Origin: an uncultured Bacilli bacterium
Lineage (GTDB): Bacteria > Bacillota_I > Bacilli_A > RF39 > UBA660
Length of the DNA: 64,000 nt
NCBI GenBank assembly: GCA_934098385.1
Contig: CAKOOJ010000002.1
Span: 124,001 to 188,000 of the forward strand
Direction of reading: 5' to 3'
Under the pieces are notes generated by a model that saw nothing but the letters and a program-made list of their open reading frames with translations, did no database searches and had not been told where the DNA came from. The position numbers and the translations under genes were made by a program. Position 1 is the first letter of the stretch. Each line of letters opens with the position of its first letter. Of this stretch, positions 1 through 8,335 are shown piece after piece.

Positions 1-2
1 AT

Positions 3-1607
3 TTTAAGAATGGTTATATATCACAAGGTGGTAGTACTATAAGTCAACAGTATGTAAAGAATATGTATTTAGATTTTGATAAAACTTGGGAGAGAAAGAT
101 ACAGGAAGCATTTTTAACTTTGAAGTTGGAAACACATTATAGTAAAGATGATATATTACAAGGATATATTAATACTATTAATTTCGGGCAAGGATGTTAT
201 GGTATAAGTGATGCTAGTAAGTATTATTTTAATAAAAAACCTAGTGAACTTAGTTTAGAGGAGGCTATAATACTAGCTGGCATACCTAAATCGCCTAATA
301 ATTATAATCCGGTTAGTAGCTATGAAAAGGCTATTAAAAGAGGTAAGATAGTTGCTGAATGTATGCTTAATAATGGTAAAATAGATAAAAAAACTTATGA
401 TAATTTGTTTAAAAATAAGTTAGAGATTTATGCTAAAAGTGATTTAAATAATTTACAAACTTTAATGTATTATCAAGATGCTGTTATGGATGAGTTAAAA
501 AGTTTAAATGGTATTCCTGATAGTTTAATAGATTCTGGTGGTCTAAAAGTTTATACTAACTTAGATATGGATATACAAAGTAATTTGGATAAATCTATTG
601 TTGATAATATGACTAATGATGATGTTGAGGTTGCTAGTGTTATTATCGAACCTGATACTGGTAAGATTAGAGCATTGGCAGGTGGTAAAGATTATAAGAA
701 AAGTCAATTTAATAGAGTTGTTAAATCTAAAAGACAAGTTGGTTCTACTATAAAACCTTTTCTATATTACACTGCGTTAGAAAATAATATGACTAGTTCT
801 TCTACTTTTACTAGTGAAAAAACTGATTTTGTGTTTTCTAATAATAAAACATATAGTCCTACTAATTATGCTAATAAGTATGCTAATGGAGATATTACTA
901 TGGCTGCAGCACTTGCGTATAGTGATAATATATATGCTGTTAAAACTCATCTATTTTTGGGTGAAGATAAGTTAGTTGATACTATGAAAACTGTTGGCTT
1001 AAAAACGAAATTAGAACCTATACCATCTTTAGCACTTGGTAGTAAAGAAATAAATATGTTAGATTATGCTGTTGCTTATAATACTTTAGCTAGTGGTGGA
1101 TATAAGGGTGACGTTTATTTAATAGATAGAGTTGAAGATTTACAGGGAAATGTTTTATATAAACATAAGCAAAAAAGAGAATTAGTTTTAAATACGAATT
1201 CTTTATATATATTAAATGAAATGATGAGTAATTCTTATAATTCTAAATTTATTAGTTATAACTCTCCTACTGCTTTATCTATAAGTGATAAGTTAACAAA
1301 AAAATATGCTATTAAAAGTGGTTCAACTAATAATGATTATTGGTTAATTGGTTATAATCCAGATATATTAATGATGGTATGGACTGGTAATGATAATAAT
1401 AAGGAAGTTGAAGCAAATTATTCTAAAATTAGTAAAACTATATGGGCTGATACGGTTGAAGCTAGTTTAAAAGATAAAGAAGAAAGATGGTATACTAAGC
1501 CACAAAATGTTGATGCTGTTATATTAGACCCTGTTAGTGGTAAGTATACTAGTGATAGTAAAGGTAGTTTATTTTATTTCTTGAAGGGTACTGAGCCTGT
1601 AAATTAA
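3..1607 (+). CDS. Class A penicillin-binding protein (glycosyltransferase/transpeptidase), 5' end outside the window
   Basis: Bifunctional peptidoglycan synthase that polymerises lipid II and cross-links stem peptides at the outer face of the membrane. The reading frame is open from nt 3, and its first codons give the GT51 motif GGSTISQQ, so the gene starts before the window. Counting from the Met at nt 63, the rest of the GT51 domain covers about residues 1-100. The transpeptidase shows SxxK as STIK (228-231), SDN (287-289) and KSGS (418-421) in place of the usual KTGT. The N-terminal membrane anchor is not visible. A weak stem at 1621-1652 may end the transcript. The family is certain; the exact paralogue is not. 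Confidence 0.95.
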   Translation, partial: FKNGYISQGGSTISQQYVKNMYLDFDKTWERKIQEAFLTLKLETHYSKDDILQGYINTINFGQGCYGISDASKYYFNKKPSELSLEEAIILAGIPKSPNNYNPVSSYEKAIKRGKIVAECMLNNGKIDKKTYDNLFKNKLEIYAKSDLNNLQTLMYYQDAVMDELKSLNGIPDSLIDSGGLKVYTNLDMDIQSNLDKSIVDNMTNDDVEVASVIIEPDTGKIRALAGGKDYKKSQFNRVVKSKRQVGSTIKPFLYYTALENNMTSSSTFTSEKTDFVFSNNKTYSPTNYANKYANGDITMAAALAYSDNIYAVKTHLFLGEDKLVDTMKTVGLKTKLEPIPSLALGSKEINMLDYAVAYNTLASGGYKGDVYLIDRVEDLQGNVLYKHKQKRELVLNTNSLYILNEMMSNSYNSKFISYNSPTALSISDKLTKKYAIKSGSTNNDYWLIGYNPDILMMVWTGNDNNKEVEANYSKISKTIWADTVEASLKDKEERWYTKPQNVDAVILDPVSGKYTSDSKGSLFYFLKGTEPVN

Positions 1608-1620
1608 ATTTTGGCAAAAG

Positions 1621-1652
1621 AAAAGTGGATAACTTAGGTATTTTCCACTTTA
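1621..1652. terminator. Possible bidirectional terminator between convergent genes
   Basis: An 8-bp AT-rich stem (AAAGTGGA at 1622-1629 with TCCACTTT at 1644-1651) separates the PBP gene from the convergent zinc-ribbon gene. The T-tract is poor, so the call is tentative. The left arm runs into GTGGATAA, one base short of a DnaA box, and the same motif recurs in the terminator at 2546. Confidence 0.45.
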
Positions 1653-1655
1653 AAT

Positions 1656-2135
1656 TTAATATGCACTAATGTCATGATAATCACAATGGTCTACTGTTTT
1701 AGCATCACTAAACATAGCCATTGCTTTAAATTTCCATGTTTGATTACCTAATAAATTATTAGTATTATCTATAGCTGTTCCTAAATTCGTTCCATTTGCA
1801 TCATAACATATAAATTCGATTTGAACATATGAATAATCGATATCTTGATTATTTCTAACATTTCCTTCAATATAATATCCCATACCATAATCATCAGAAT
1901 ATTGTTTAAGAATTTCATAGGTAAATTTTTCTTTTGTTTCATTTGATTTTGTATCACTTAAATCACCTTCCGATGCCGTATTACTTCCAGCTGCAGCTAT
2001 GGAACTAATAATAATTATTAATAATATGATTATTAAAACTACTTTAAGTTCATTCACTTTTTGTTTTTTTTGACAATTAGGACATATTTTTGCTTTTGAA
2101 TCTATTTCTGATTGGCAATATTTACATTTTTTCAT
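1656..2135 (-). CDS. Zinc-ribbon membrane protein with FxLYD-like extracellular domain
   Basis: A 159-residue protein of unknown function. The N-terminus carries two CxxC pairs (CKYC, CPNC, residues 4-20) typical of a zinc ribbon. A transmembrane segment follows at about 31-50, then a polar linker and a C-terminal beta-rich domain (about 70-159) with the pattern GYYIEGNVRNN...YSYVQIEFICYD. That pattern fits the FxLYD family of exported beta domains. The start is supported by an AAAGGAG-type site just upstream on the minus strand. It is convergent with the PBP gene and divergent from the small XRE regulator. The domain assignment comes from sequence pattern; the role is unknown. Confidence 0.8.
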   Translation of the reverse strand: MKKCKYCQSEIDSKAKICPNCQKKQKVNELKVVLIIILLIIIISSIAAAGSNTASEGDLSDTKSNETKEKFTYEILKQYSDDYGMGYYIEGNVRNNQDIDYSYVQIEFICYDANGTNLGTAIDNTNNLLGNQTWKFKAMAMFSDAKTVDHCDYHDISAY

Positions 2136-2242
2136 TATTCTACTCCTTTCAAAAAAATTATATCACAAAAACTTCTGCTAGGCGACATATTTTTTTATGA
2201 AAGTATGTAATAATTTTGGTAGTTAAAGGAGGTCATACTTCT

Positions 2243-2482
2243 ATGAAGCGATATTCTAAATATATTTTATCTCAACAAGTTAGAAAAAATATAAGAAAAT
2301 ACCGATTAATAAGAGGGTATACAATGCAAGAGTTAGCAGATTTAACACAATTGACTCATGGTTATGTTAGAGATTTAGAATGTATGACTATCGATAAAAC
2401 TCCTACTCTAGAAACTATTGGTAAATTTGCAGATGCATTAGAAATTGATATAAGACAATTATTTGATGATATATCTGAATAA
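2243..2482 (+). CDS. Small XRE-family HTH regulator
   Basis: A 79-residue single-domain DNA-binding protein. The helix-turn-helix is visible as RKYRLIRGYTMQELADLTQ followed by THGYVRDLE (about residues 16-45), and the C-terminus has the usual IGKFADALEIDIRQLF tail. The Met at 2243 is preferred over upstream in-frame codons because AAAGGAGG lies 10 bases before it. It is a lone gene followed by the strong terminator at 2546. The target is unknown; the gap upstream of it, towards the divergent zinc-ribbon gene, is the likely operator region. Confidence 0.85.
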   Translation: MKRYSKYILSQQVRKNIRKYRLIRGYTMQELADLTQLTHGYVRDLECMTIDKTPTLETIGKFADALEIDIRQLFDDISE

Positions 2483-2545
2483 TTTTTAAAGTTTCCTTGC
2501 TTATAGTACGATTTTTATATTATAGTTGTTTTCTTAAAGTCAAAA

Positions 2546-2583
2546 AAATAAAGTGGATAAGTATTAAGTTTTCCACTTTATTT
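2546..2583. terminator. Bidirectional terminator overlapping the noc stop codon
   Basis: A 12-bp perfect stem pairs AAATAAAGTGGA (2546-2557) with TCCACTTTATTT (2572-2583), with T runs on both strands. It serves the XRE gene on the plus strand and noc on the minus strand. Confidence 0.85.
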
Positions 2584-3594
2584 TTCTATTTTTATAATTA
2601 TTTGATATAAATCTTCAAAATCATAATCTTCAGTTTCTATTTGGAAACCGGCGTCACTAATTTCTTGTTCTATATCTTTTAAAGAATTTATTACAGAATT
2701 TAAGTCACCTTTTACTATTCTTTTTTGAGGTTTTGTTTCTTTTGGTTCTTCGACTTTAGTTGCTACTGGTTTAGATTCTTCTGCTGTTGGTATATCAAAT
2801 ATTTCATATTGATTTTGCAATTGTTTTTTAGAATCCATTATTAGTTTTGCAATGTCTTCACTTTCTAAATCTGTGTTATCTTCATTATCACTAAATGACA
2901 TATCTAAAGTTTCTATTTGATTTAATAAATCTTTGTTTTCTTCATTATTTAAAATATTAAATCTAGATGATGTTTCTTCTGGTGCTGGTTCATGTAATTT
3001 TTTTATTTCATTATCTAATTGTCTTACTGTTAATCTGTTTTCTATTATTTTATTTAACATATCTATTTGGTCTTGTGGATTAGATAGTGACAATAAACTT
3101 CTTGCATGTCTTTCTGATATTTTTTCTGACATTAATGCATCTTGTACTTCATCTGTTAAATTTAATAATCTTACTTTATTTGCTACTGAAGATTGTGAAA
3201 TACCTAATCTTTTTGCTAATTGATCTTGAGTTAAATATCCTCTATCTAATAATTTTTTATAAGATTTTGCTTCTTCTATTGCAGAAAGATTTCTTCTTTG
3301 TAAATTTTCTACTAGCGCTACTTCTGCTGAAGTGTTATCATCTAAATCTGCTATTATTGCTGGTACTTTATTTAATCCCGCTATTTGACTCGCTTTATAT
3401 CTTCTTTCTCCTGCAATTATTTCATATTTATCATTAGATAATTTCCTTAAGACTAATGGTTGTATAATACCGTGTTCTTTTATAGATGATGCTAAATCTT
3501 TTAAAGCATTTTCATCAAAAGTTAGTCTTGGTTGAAATCTATTTGGAATTATATTTTCTACATTTATATATTGTATGTTTGGTTCTAAATTCAT
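2578..3594 (-). CDS. noc: Nucleoid occlusion protein Noc (ParB-family CTPase)
   Basis: ParB-fold CTP-dependent DNA clamp that in Bacillus spreads from NBS sites and blocks division over the nucleoid. Visible motifs are GERRYKA (62-68) and ENLQR (96-100) of the CTP-binding domain, and an HTH around 123-170. The recognition residues are Noc-like rather than Spo0J-like: Gln134, Lys140 and Arg162 match Noc. Asn145 stands where Noc has Lys and Spo0J has Ala. The gene is directly downstream of rsmG, the usual noc position, and two perfect NBS sites lie in the window. The N-terminus starts at the ParB core and lacks the amphipathic membrane-binding helix of B. subtilis Noc. A long acidic linker precedes the C-terminal dimerisation region. 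Confidence 0.88.
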   Translation of the reverse strand: MNLEPNIQYINVENIIPNRFQPRLTFDENALKDLASSIKEHGIIQPLVLRKLSNDKYEIIAGERRYKASQIAGLNKVPAIIADLDDNTSAEVALVENLQRRNLSAIEEAKSYKKLLDRGYLTQDQLAKRLGISQSSVANKVRLLNLTDEVQDALMSEKISERHARSLLSLSNPQDQIDMLNKIIENRLTVRQLDNEIKKLHEPAPEETSSRFNILNNEENKDLLNQIETLDMSFSDNEDNTDLESEDIAKLIMDSKKQLQNQYEIFDIPTAEESKPVATKVEEPKETKPQKRIVKGDLNSVINSLKDIEQEISDAGFQIETEDYDFEDLYQIIIKIEK

Positions 3595-3670
3595 TTGCCC
3601 CTACTCCTATTCTATTAATAATAATACTTTATTTTTATATATTTTTCAAGTGTTTGTAATTAATTTAATT

Positions 3671-3699
3671 AAAAAATAGTCTCTAAATTTATAGAGGCT
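3671..3699 (-). terminator. Terminator after rsmG
   Basis: The stem AGTCTCTA (3678-3685) with TAGAGGCT (3692-3699) overlaps the rsmG stop and is followed on the minus strand by a run of six T. It separates the mnmE-mnmG-rsmG block from noc. Confidence 0.75.
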
Positions 3700-4393
3700 T
3701 TTTTATAATTTGACTATAATTTCTTGGATATTTTGGATTTGTTTTATTTATTTTTTTTATTAATATAAAGTTTCTTATACCAGTATTGTTTGGTAAGTTT
3801 ATATTAATTGTTTTAATATATTCTGCTCCTAGTACTTTAATTCCATTTTTACTATTATTTAATTCTTCTTCGTAGTCAGATTTCATTGCTATAAAACATC
3901 CATTTTGTTTAACATAAGGTATGGATAATTCTATAAGTACTGGAAGATTTTTTACTGCTCTTGCAGATACAATATCAAAGTATTCTCTTTTTTCTACTAT
4001 GTATTCTTCTGCTCTTTTATTTACTATTTCTACATTATCTAATTCTAATAGTTTTGATAAACTTTCACAAAATTTAGTTTTTTTGTTATTTGAATCTAAT
4101 AAAGTTAATTTTATGTTTGGAAATAATATTTTTATAACTATACCTGGAAAACCAGCTCCGCATCCTATATCTAACATAGTATCAATATTATTAAAATCTA
4201 TTGTTTTTGTTAAAAGACATGAATCGTAGAAATGTTTTAAATATACATCTTCTTTAGTTGTAATTGATGTTAAGTTTGTATGTTTGTTATATTCTATTAA
4301 ATATTCATAATATATTTTGAATTTGTTAATTTGATTATGTGTTAATATTATGTCAATCTTTTTTAATTCATTTATAAATTCTGTCTCATTCAT
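3689..4393 (-). CDS. rsmG: 16S rRNA (guanine-527-N7)-methyltransferase RsmG
   Basis: SAM-dependent methyltransferase that modifies G527 in the decoding centre of the 30S subunit. The 234 residues match the usual family length. The SAM motif LDIGCGAGFPGIVIKI and the later ARAVKNLPVLIEL segment identify RsmG. Its start overlaps the 3' end of mnmG by 8 bp, which implies translational coupling. It sits in the conserved mnmE-mnmG-rsmG-noc order next to oriC. Confidence 0.95.
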   Translation of the reverse strand: MNETEFINELKKIDIILTHNQINKFKIYYEYLIEYNKHTNLTSITTKEDVYLKHFYDSCLLTKTIDFNNIDTMLDIGCGAGFPGIVIKILFPNIKLTLLDSNNKKTKFCESLSKLLELDNVEIVNKRAEEYIVEKREYFDIVSARAVKNLPVLIELSIPYVKQNGCFIAMKSDYEEELNNSKNGIKVLGAEYIKTININLPNNTGIRNFILIKKINKTNPKYPRNYSQIIKKPL

Positions 4394-6257
4394 TTTTACT
4401 ATATTCCTTTTTTAAATATATTGCTAGTATTGATAAATCAGCTGGGTTTACACCACTAATACGTGATGCTTGTGCTAATGTTTCTGGAGCAACACTAATT
4501 AATTTTTGTTTTGCTTCGCTAGCTAAATTAGTTATTTTGTTATAGTCAATGTCCTTTGGTATTTGTTTTGATTCTAGCTTTAGAAGTTTTTCTACTTCTT
4601 TTAATTCTTTATTAATATAACCTTCATATTTTATTAATATTTGTGCTTGATTATATACTTCTTTATCATATTTATTTTCTAATATATTTTCTTTAAGTAA
4701 TAAATCTAATGTGATTTCTGGACGTTTTAGGAACGTATAAAGATTTGTACCATTTTCTAATTTGTCTGTTCCCATTTGTTTTAATATATTTTGCGTTATG
4801 TTTTTATTAGATATTTTAGTTTCTTTTAGTTCATTTATTAGTTTGTCTATATTATTTTCTTTTTCTATAAGTTTATTGTATTTTTCTTCACTAATAAGTC
4901 CTGCTTCATAACCATATTTGCGTAATCTTATATCTGCATTATCATGTCTTAAAAGTAATCTAAATTCTGCACGACTTGTTAACATTCTGTATGGTTCTTT
5001 TGTACCTTTTGTCACTAAATCGTCAATTAATACTCCTATATATGATTCATTTCTTTTTAAAATTAATGGCTCTTTATTTTGAATTTTTTTCACTGCATTA
5101 ATTCCTGCTATGATTCCTTGTCCTGCTGCTTCTTCATATCCACTTGTTCCGTTTATTTGACCTGCTGTAAATAAATTATTTATTACTTTTGTTTCAAGTG
5201 ATGGTTTTAGTTGTAAAGGATTTATTGCATCATATTCTATTGCATAAGCATATTTTAATATTTTAGCATTTTCTAATCCTTTTAAACTATGTACCATTTT
5301 TTCTTGAACGTCTGTTGGCATAGATGTTGAGAAACCTTGTAAATATAAATCGTCATAATATAAGCTTTCCGGTTCTAAGAATAATTGATGTCTTTCTTTG
5401 TCTGCAAATCTTACTATTTTATCTTCAATGCTAGGACAATATCTAGGTCCTATTCCTTCTGCGTATCCACCATACATTGCACTTCTTGATAGATTTTCTT
5501 TTATTATATTATGTGTATTTTCATTAGTGTAAACTAAATAACATTTTTCTTGTTTATCTTTGTCATAATATATTTCATTTTCTGTATTAAATGTCCAATA
5601 TTCATCATCGCCAGTTTCTTCTTTTAAAACACTGAAATCTACACTGTTTTTATCTATTCTTTGTGGAGTACCAGTTTTAAGTCTTATTATATCAAATCCT
5701 AATTCTTTTAATTTAGTACTTAAAAATTTTGACCTTCTTTCTCCATGAGGACCTTCTAATTTGTTTGTATCACCTACTAATATTTTACTTCTTAGATATG
5801 TTCCTGTTGTTAATACTAAAGATTTACAAAAATATTTTGTTCCATCTTCCAATATTATTCCTTTTATCGTGTTATTATCAGTTATTAAATCTTCTACCAT
5901 ACCTTCACTTATTGTTAAATTTTCTGTATTTTGTAAGGCTTTTAACATATTTTTTGGATATGTTATTTTATCTGCTTGTGCTCTTAAAGATCTAACTGCA
6001 GGTCCTTTACCATTATTTAACATTTTTATTTGTATGTGACTTTTATCTGCAACTATTCCCATTAATCCGCCTAATGCGTCAATATCTCTAACAATTATTC
6101 CTTTTGCGGTACCACCGATTGATGGATTACATGGCATATCTCCAATATTTTTTATATTTGAAGTAATAAGAGCAGTTTTTAGACCCATTTTTGCTGCAGC
6201 ATGACTTGCTTCGCAACCGGCATGTCCTCCTCCTACTACAATTACATCATAATTCAT
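4386..6257 (-). CDS. mnmG: tRNA uridine-5-carboxymethylaminomethyl synthesis enzyme MnmG (GidA)
   Basis: FAD-dependent subunit of the MnmEG complex that modifies the wobble uridine (U34) of several tRNAs. The 623-residue length is typical. The Rossmann dinucleotide motif GGGHAGCEASHAAAKMG is at the N-terminus. The catalytic CNPSIGG segment, the KTGTPQRI motif and the ITSR/EYRMLTSRAEFRL region are all visible. It lies 9 bp downstream of mnmE on the same strand, so both partners of the complex are made together. Confidence 0.97.
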   Translation of the reverse strand: MNYDVIVVGGGHAGCEASHAAAKMGLKTALITSNIKNIGDMPCNPSIGGTAKGIIVRDIDALGGLMGIVADKSHIQIKMLNNGKGPAVRSLRAQADKITYPKNMLKALQNTENLTISEGMVEDLITDNNTIKGIILEDGTKYFCKSLVLTTGTYLRSKILVGDTNKLEGPHGERRSKFLSTKLKELGFDIIRLKTGTPQRIDKNSVDFSVLKEETGDDEYWTFNTENEIYYDKDKQEKCYLVYTNENTHNIIKENLSRSAMYGGYAEGIGPRYCPSIEDKIVRFADKERHQLFLEPESLYYDDLYLQGFSTSMPTDVQEKMVHSLKGLENAKILKYAYAIEYDAINPLQLKPSLETKVINNLFTAGQINGTSGYEEAAGQGIIAGINAVKKIQNKEPLILKRNESYIGVLIDDLVTKGTKEPYRMLTSRAEFRLLLRHDNADIRLRKYGYEAGLISEEKYNKLIEKENNIDKLINELKETKISNKNITQNILKQMGTDKLENGTNLYTFLKRPEITLDLLLKENILENKYDKEVYNQAQILIKYEGYINKELKEVEKLLKLESKQIPKDIDYNKITNLASEAKQKLISVAPETLAQASRISGVNPADLSILAIYLKKEYSKNE

Positions 6258-6266
6258 ACTTTACAC

Positions 6267-7622
6267 TCACTTTCCTAAACAGAAATTACTGAATATTTCG
6301 TCTAATAATTCATCTTTGTAAGTACTTCCTATTATTTCACCTAATAGGTCAAAACATTCTTTTATGTCAATAGCAAGTAAATCTATTTCTATATAATTTT
6401 CTATACTATTTAATGTATTGTCAAGAACGTCAATTGATTTTTTTACTAAAGATATTTGTCTTGAATTTGATAAATAATTTAAATTAGATGATTCTAATTC
6501 ACCTAAATTAAATAATTCTCTTATTTTGTTTTTTAAATCATTTAGATTTTTATATTCTTTTGTATTTCCATATACTATGTTATTTGTTTTTATTTTACTT
6601 TCATCTAGTTTTTTTTCTAAGTCATTTTTATTTATGTAAACAATTAGTTTTTTATTTTTTAAGTCATTTATTAAATCTAATTCTTCTTTAGTGATTTCTT
6701 CATTATAGTTTAATACTAAAATTATTAAATCAGATGAGTTTATAATCTCTTTACTTTTATTCACACCTATTTGTTCTACTATATCGTTTGTTTCACGAAG
6801 TCCAGCAGTATCTATTAAATTTAAAATGATTCCATCTAATATTATTTTTCCTTCAACTATATCACGCGTTGTTCCTGCAATGTTTGTGACAATTGCTTTT
6901 TCTTCTTCTAATAATGTATTTAGTAAACTACTTTTTCCTACGTTTGGTTTACCTACAATTGCAACGTCAATACCATTTTTTATAAGTTTACTATTTTGAG
7001 ATTCTTTAAGTAAATTTTCCAATTCATTTTTTATTGTTATAATTTTCGGTTTGATTAATTCATTTGTTAGTACAATTGCATCTTCGTATTCTGGATAATC
7101 TATATTAACTTCTATATTTGCACTAATACTAACTAATTCTTTTCTTATTGAATTAACTAAATTAGTTATATTTCCTGTGACACCATTTAATGATAATTTC
7201 ATACTTTTTTCTGTCTCTGAATTAATTAAATCTCCTACTGATTCTGCTTCTATTAAATCAATTCTTCCATTAAGAAAAGCTCTTTTTGTAAATTCTCCTG
7301 GTTCTGCTAATCTTGCACCATTAGTTAGTAATAGTTCTAAAACTTTATTAGTAGTACTTATTCCACCATGACAATTTATTTCAATTATGTCTTCTGTTGT
7401 ATAAGTTTTTGGTGCTAACATAACAGATACTAATACTTCATCTACTATTTCATTATTATCCATTATATATCCATAATTAATTGTATGAGAATCTACTTTA
7501 CGTAAATCTTTTCCTTTAAATATTTTATTAACTATTTCAATCGCATTTGGTCCTGAAACTCTAACAATAGAGATTGCTCCTACTCCTAATGCTGTTGAAA
7601 TTGCACATATTGTATCAAACAT
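6267..7622 (-). CDS. mnmE: tRNA modification GTPase MnmE (TrmE)
   Basis: GTPase partner of MnmG for wobble uridine modification. The N-terminal formyl-THF-binding domain is followed by a G domain with G1 GKPNVGKSS, G2 GTTRD, G3 DTAGLRET and G4 NKND, and the C-terminus ends in the diagnostic CLGK (CxGK). The Met at 7622 is chosen over the one at 7637 because GGAGTGGTG precedes it at proper distance and the family normally starts MxDTIxAIST. Its promoter has an extended -10 (TGTTATAAT on the minus strand). The Noc-binding site at 7660-7673 lies just upstream of that, in the -35 area. Confidence 0.96.
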   Translation of the reverse strand: MFDTICAISTALGVGAISIVRVSGPNAIEIVNKIFKGKDLRKVDSHTINYGYIMDNNEIVDEVLVSVMLAPKTYTTEDIIEINCHGGISTTNKVLELLLTNGARLAEPGEFTKRAFLNGRIDLIEAESVGDLINSETEKSMKLSLNGVTGNITNLVNSIRKELVSISANIEVNIDYPEYEDAIVLTNELIKPKIITIKNELENLLKESQNSKLIKNGIDVAIVGKPNVGKSSLLNTLLEEEKAIVTNIAGTTRDIVEGKIILDGIILNLIDTAGLRETNDIVEQIGVNKSKEIINSSDLIILVLNYNEEITKEELDLINDLKNKKLIVYINKNDLEKKLDESKIKTNNIVYGNTKEYKNLNDLKNKIRELFNLGELESSNLNYLSNSRQISLVKKSIDVLDNTLNSIENYIEIDLLAIDIKECFDLLGEIIGSTYKDELLDEIFSNFCLGK

Positions 7623-7659
7623 AGTACACCACTCCATAATGTATTATAACACAAAAATT

Positions 7660-7673
7660 ATTTCCCGGGAAAT
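7660..7673. promoter_or_regulatory. Noc-binding site (NBS) upstream of mnmE
   Basis: A perfect copy of the Bacillus Noc consensus ATTTCCCGGGAAAT. It is embedded in a longer 24-bp palindrome that continues with AT-rich flanks on both sides. It lies between khpB and mnmE, about where the -35 of the mnmE promoter would be. Confidence 0.85.
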
Positions 7674-7683
7674 AATTTTACGT

Positions 7684-7712
7684 AAAATAAAAACTATCAA
7701 ATTTAATTGACA
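7684..7712 (-). terminator. Terminator after khpB
   Basis: On the minus strand AAACTGTCAA pairs with TTGATAGTTT (one G-U pair), then TTATTTTA follows. It overlaps the khpB stop codon and separates the rpmH-khpB block from the mnmE transcript. Confidence 0.7.
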
Positions 7713-8329
7713 GTTTCTTTACTTTCTACGTATTTAATTACAACATGTCTATTTGGTTCTTCACCTTCACTTATTGTTGACACTTTTTTATTATTACTTA
7801 ATATATTATGAACTATTCTTCTTTCATAAGAATTCATATTTTCTAACTTTACGTCAACCTTTGTTGTTGCAACTTCACGAGCAATTCTCTTTGCAAGTCT
7901 TTCTAAATTCTTTTCTTGTTTTTCTTTATAGTTTTCTACATCTAAAATTATATGTGGATATATTTTAAAATTATTACTTAACACTTGTTTTACTATATAT
8001 GTTAGTGATGACAATGTTCTTCCATCTTTACCAATTAATATACTATTATTATCACTATACATTTTTATTATTATTTGTTCATCTCTTATTTTAGATTCAA
8101 ATGTGACATCAATACCCATTAAATCAGCAAGATTTTTTAAATAGTCTTTTACATAATTTTGTATAGCGTCAAGTGTGTAAACTTTAATTTTATAACTTGA
8201 TTTTTTTAATAAACTACCTTTTATTTCTTCTTTTGTTATTATTACTTCTGTTTTTTCTTTGTTAAGTTCTTGTAAACTATTTTCAATTAACTCTTCTAAA
8301 TTTTTTCCTTCAAACTCTTTTACTTCCAT
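7703..8329 (-). CDS. khpB: RNA-binding protein KhpB (Jag/EloR)
   Basis: Cytoplasmic RNA-binding protein linked to cell-wall elongation and division control in Firmicutes. The 208 residues contain the Jag N-terminal domain (about 1-50), a KH domain with GKDGRTLSSLTYIVKQVL (about 98-115) and a C-terminal R3H domain with NSYERRIVHNIL. It lies 6 bp after yidC, as in the spoIIIJ-jag pair of Bacillus. Confidence 0.94.
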   Translation of the reverse strand: MEVKEFEGKNLEELIENSLQELNKEKTEVIITKEEIKGSLLKKSSYKIKVYTLDAIQNYVKDYLKNLADLMGIDVTFESKIRDEQIIIKMYSDNNSILIGKDGRTLSSLTYIVKQVLSNNFKIYPHIILDVENYKEKQEKNLERLAKRIAREVATTKVDVKLENMNSYERRIVHNILSNNKKVSTISEGEEPNRHVVIKYVESKETVN

Positions 8330-8335
8330 AATTCA

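Noticed and set aside
2933..3437. Plus-strand open frames of 96 and 116 codons inside noc
   Set aside because: They are the complement of a well-conserved gene, have low-complexity Leu/Phe composition and no ribosome-binding site.
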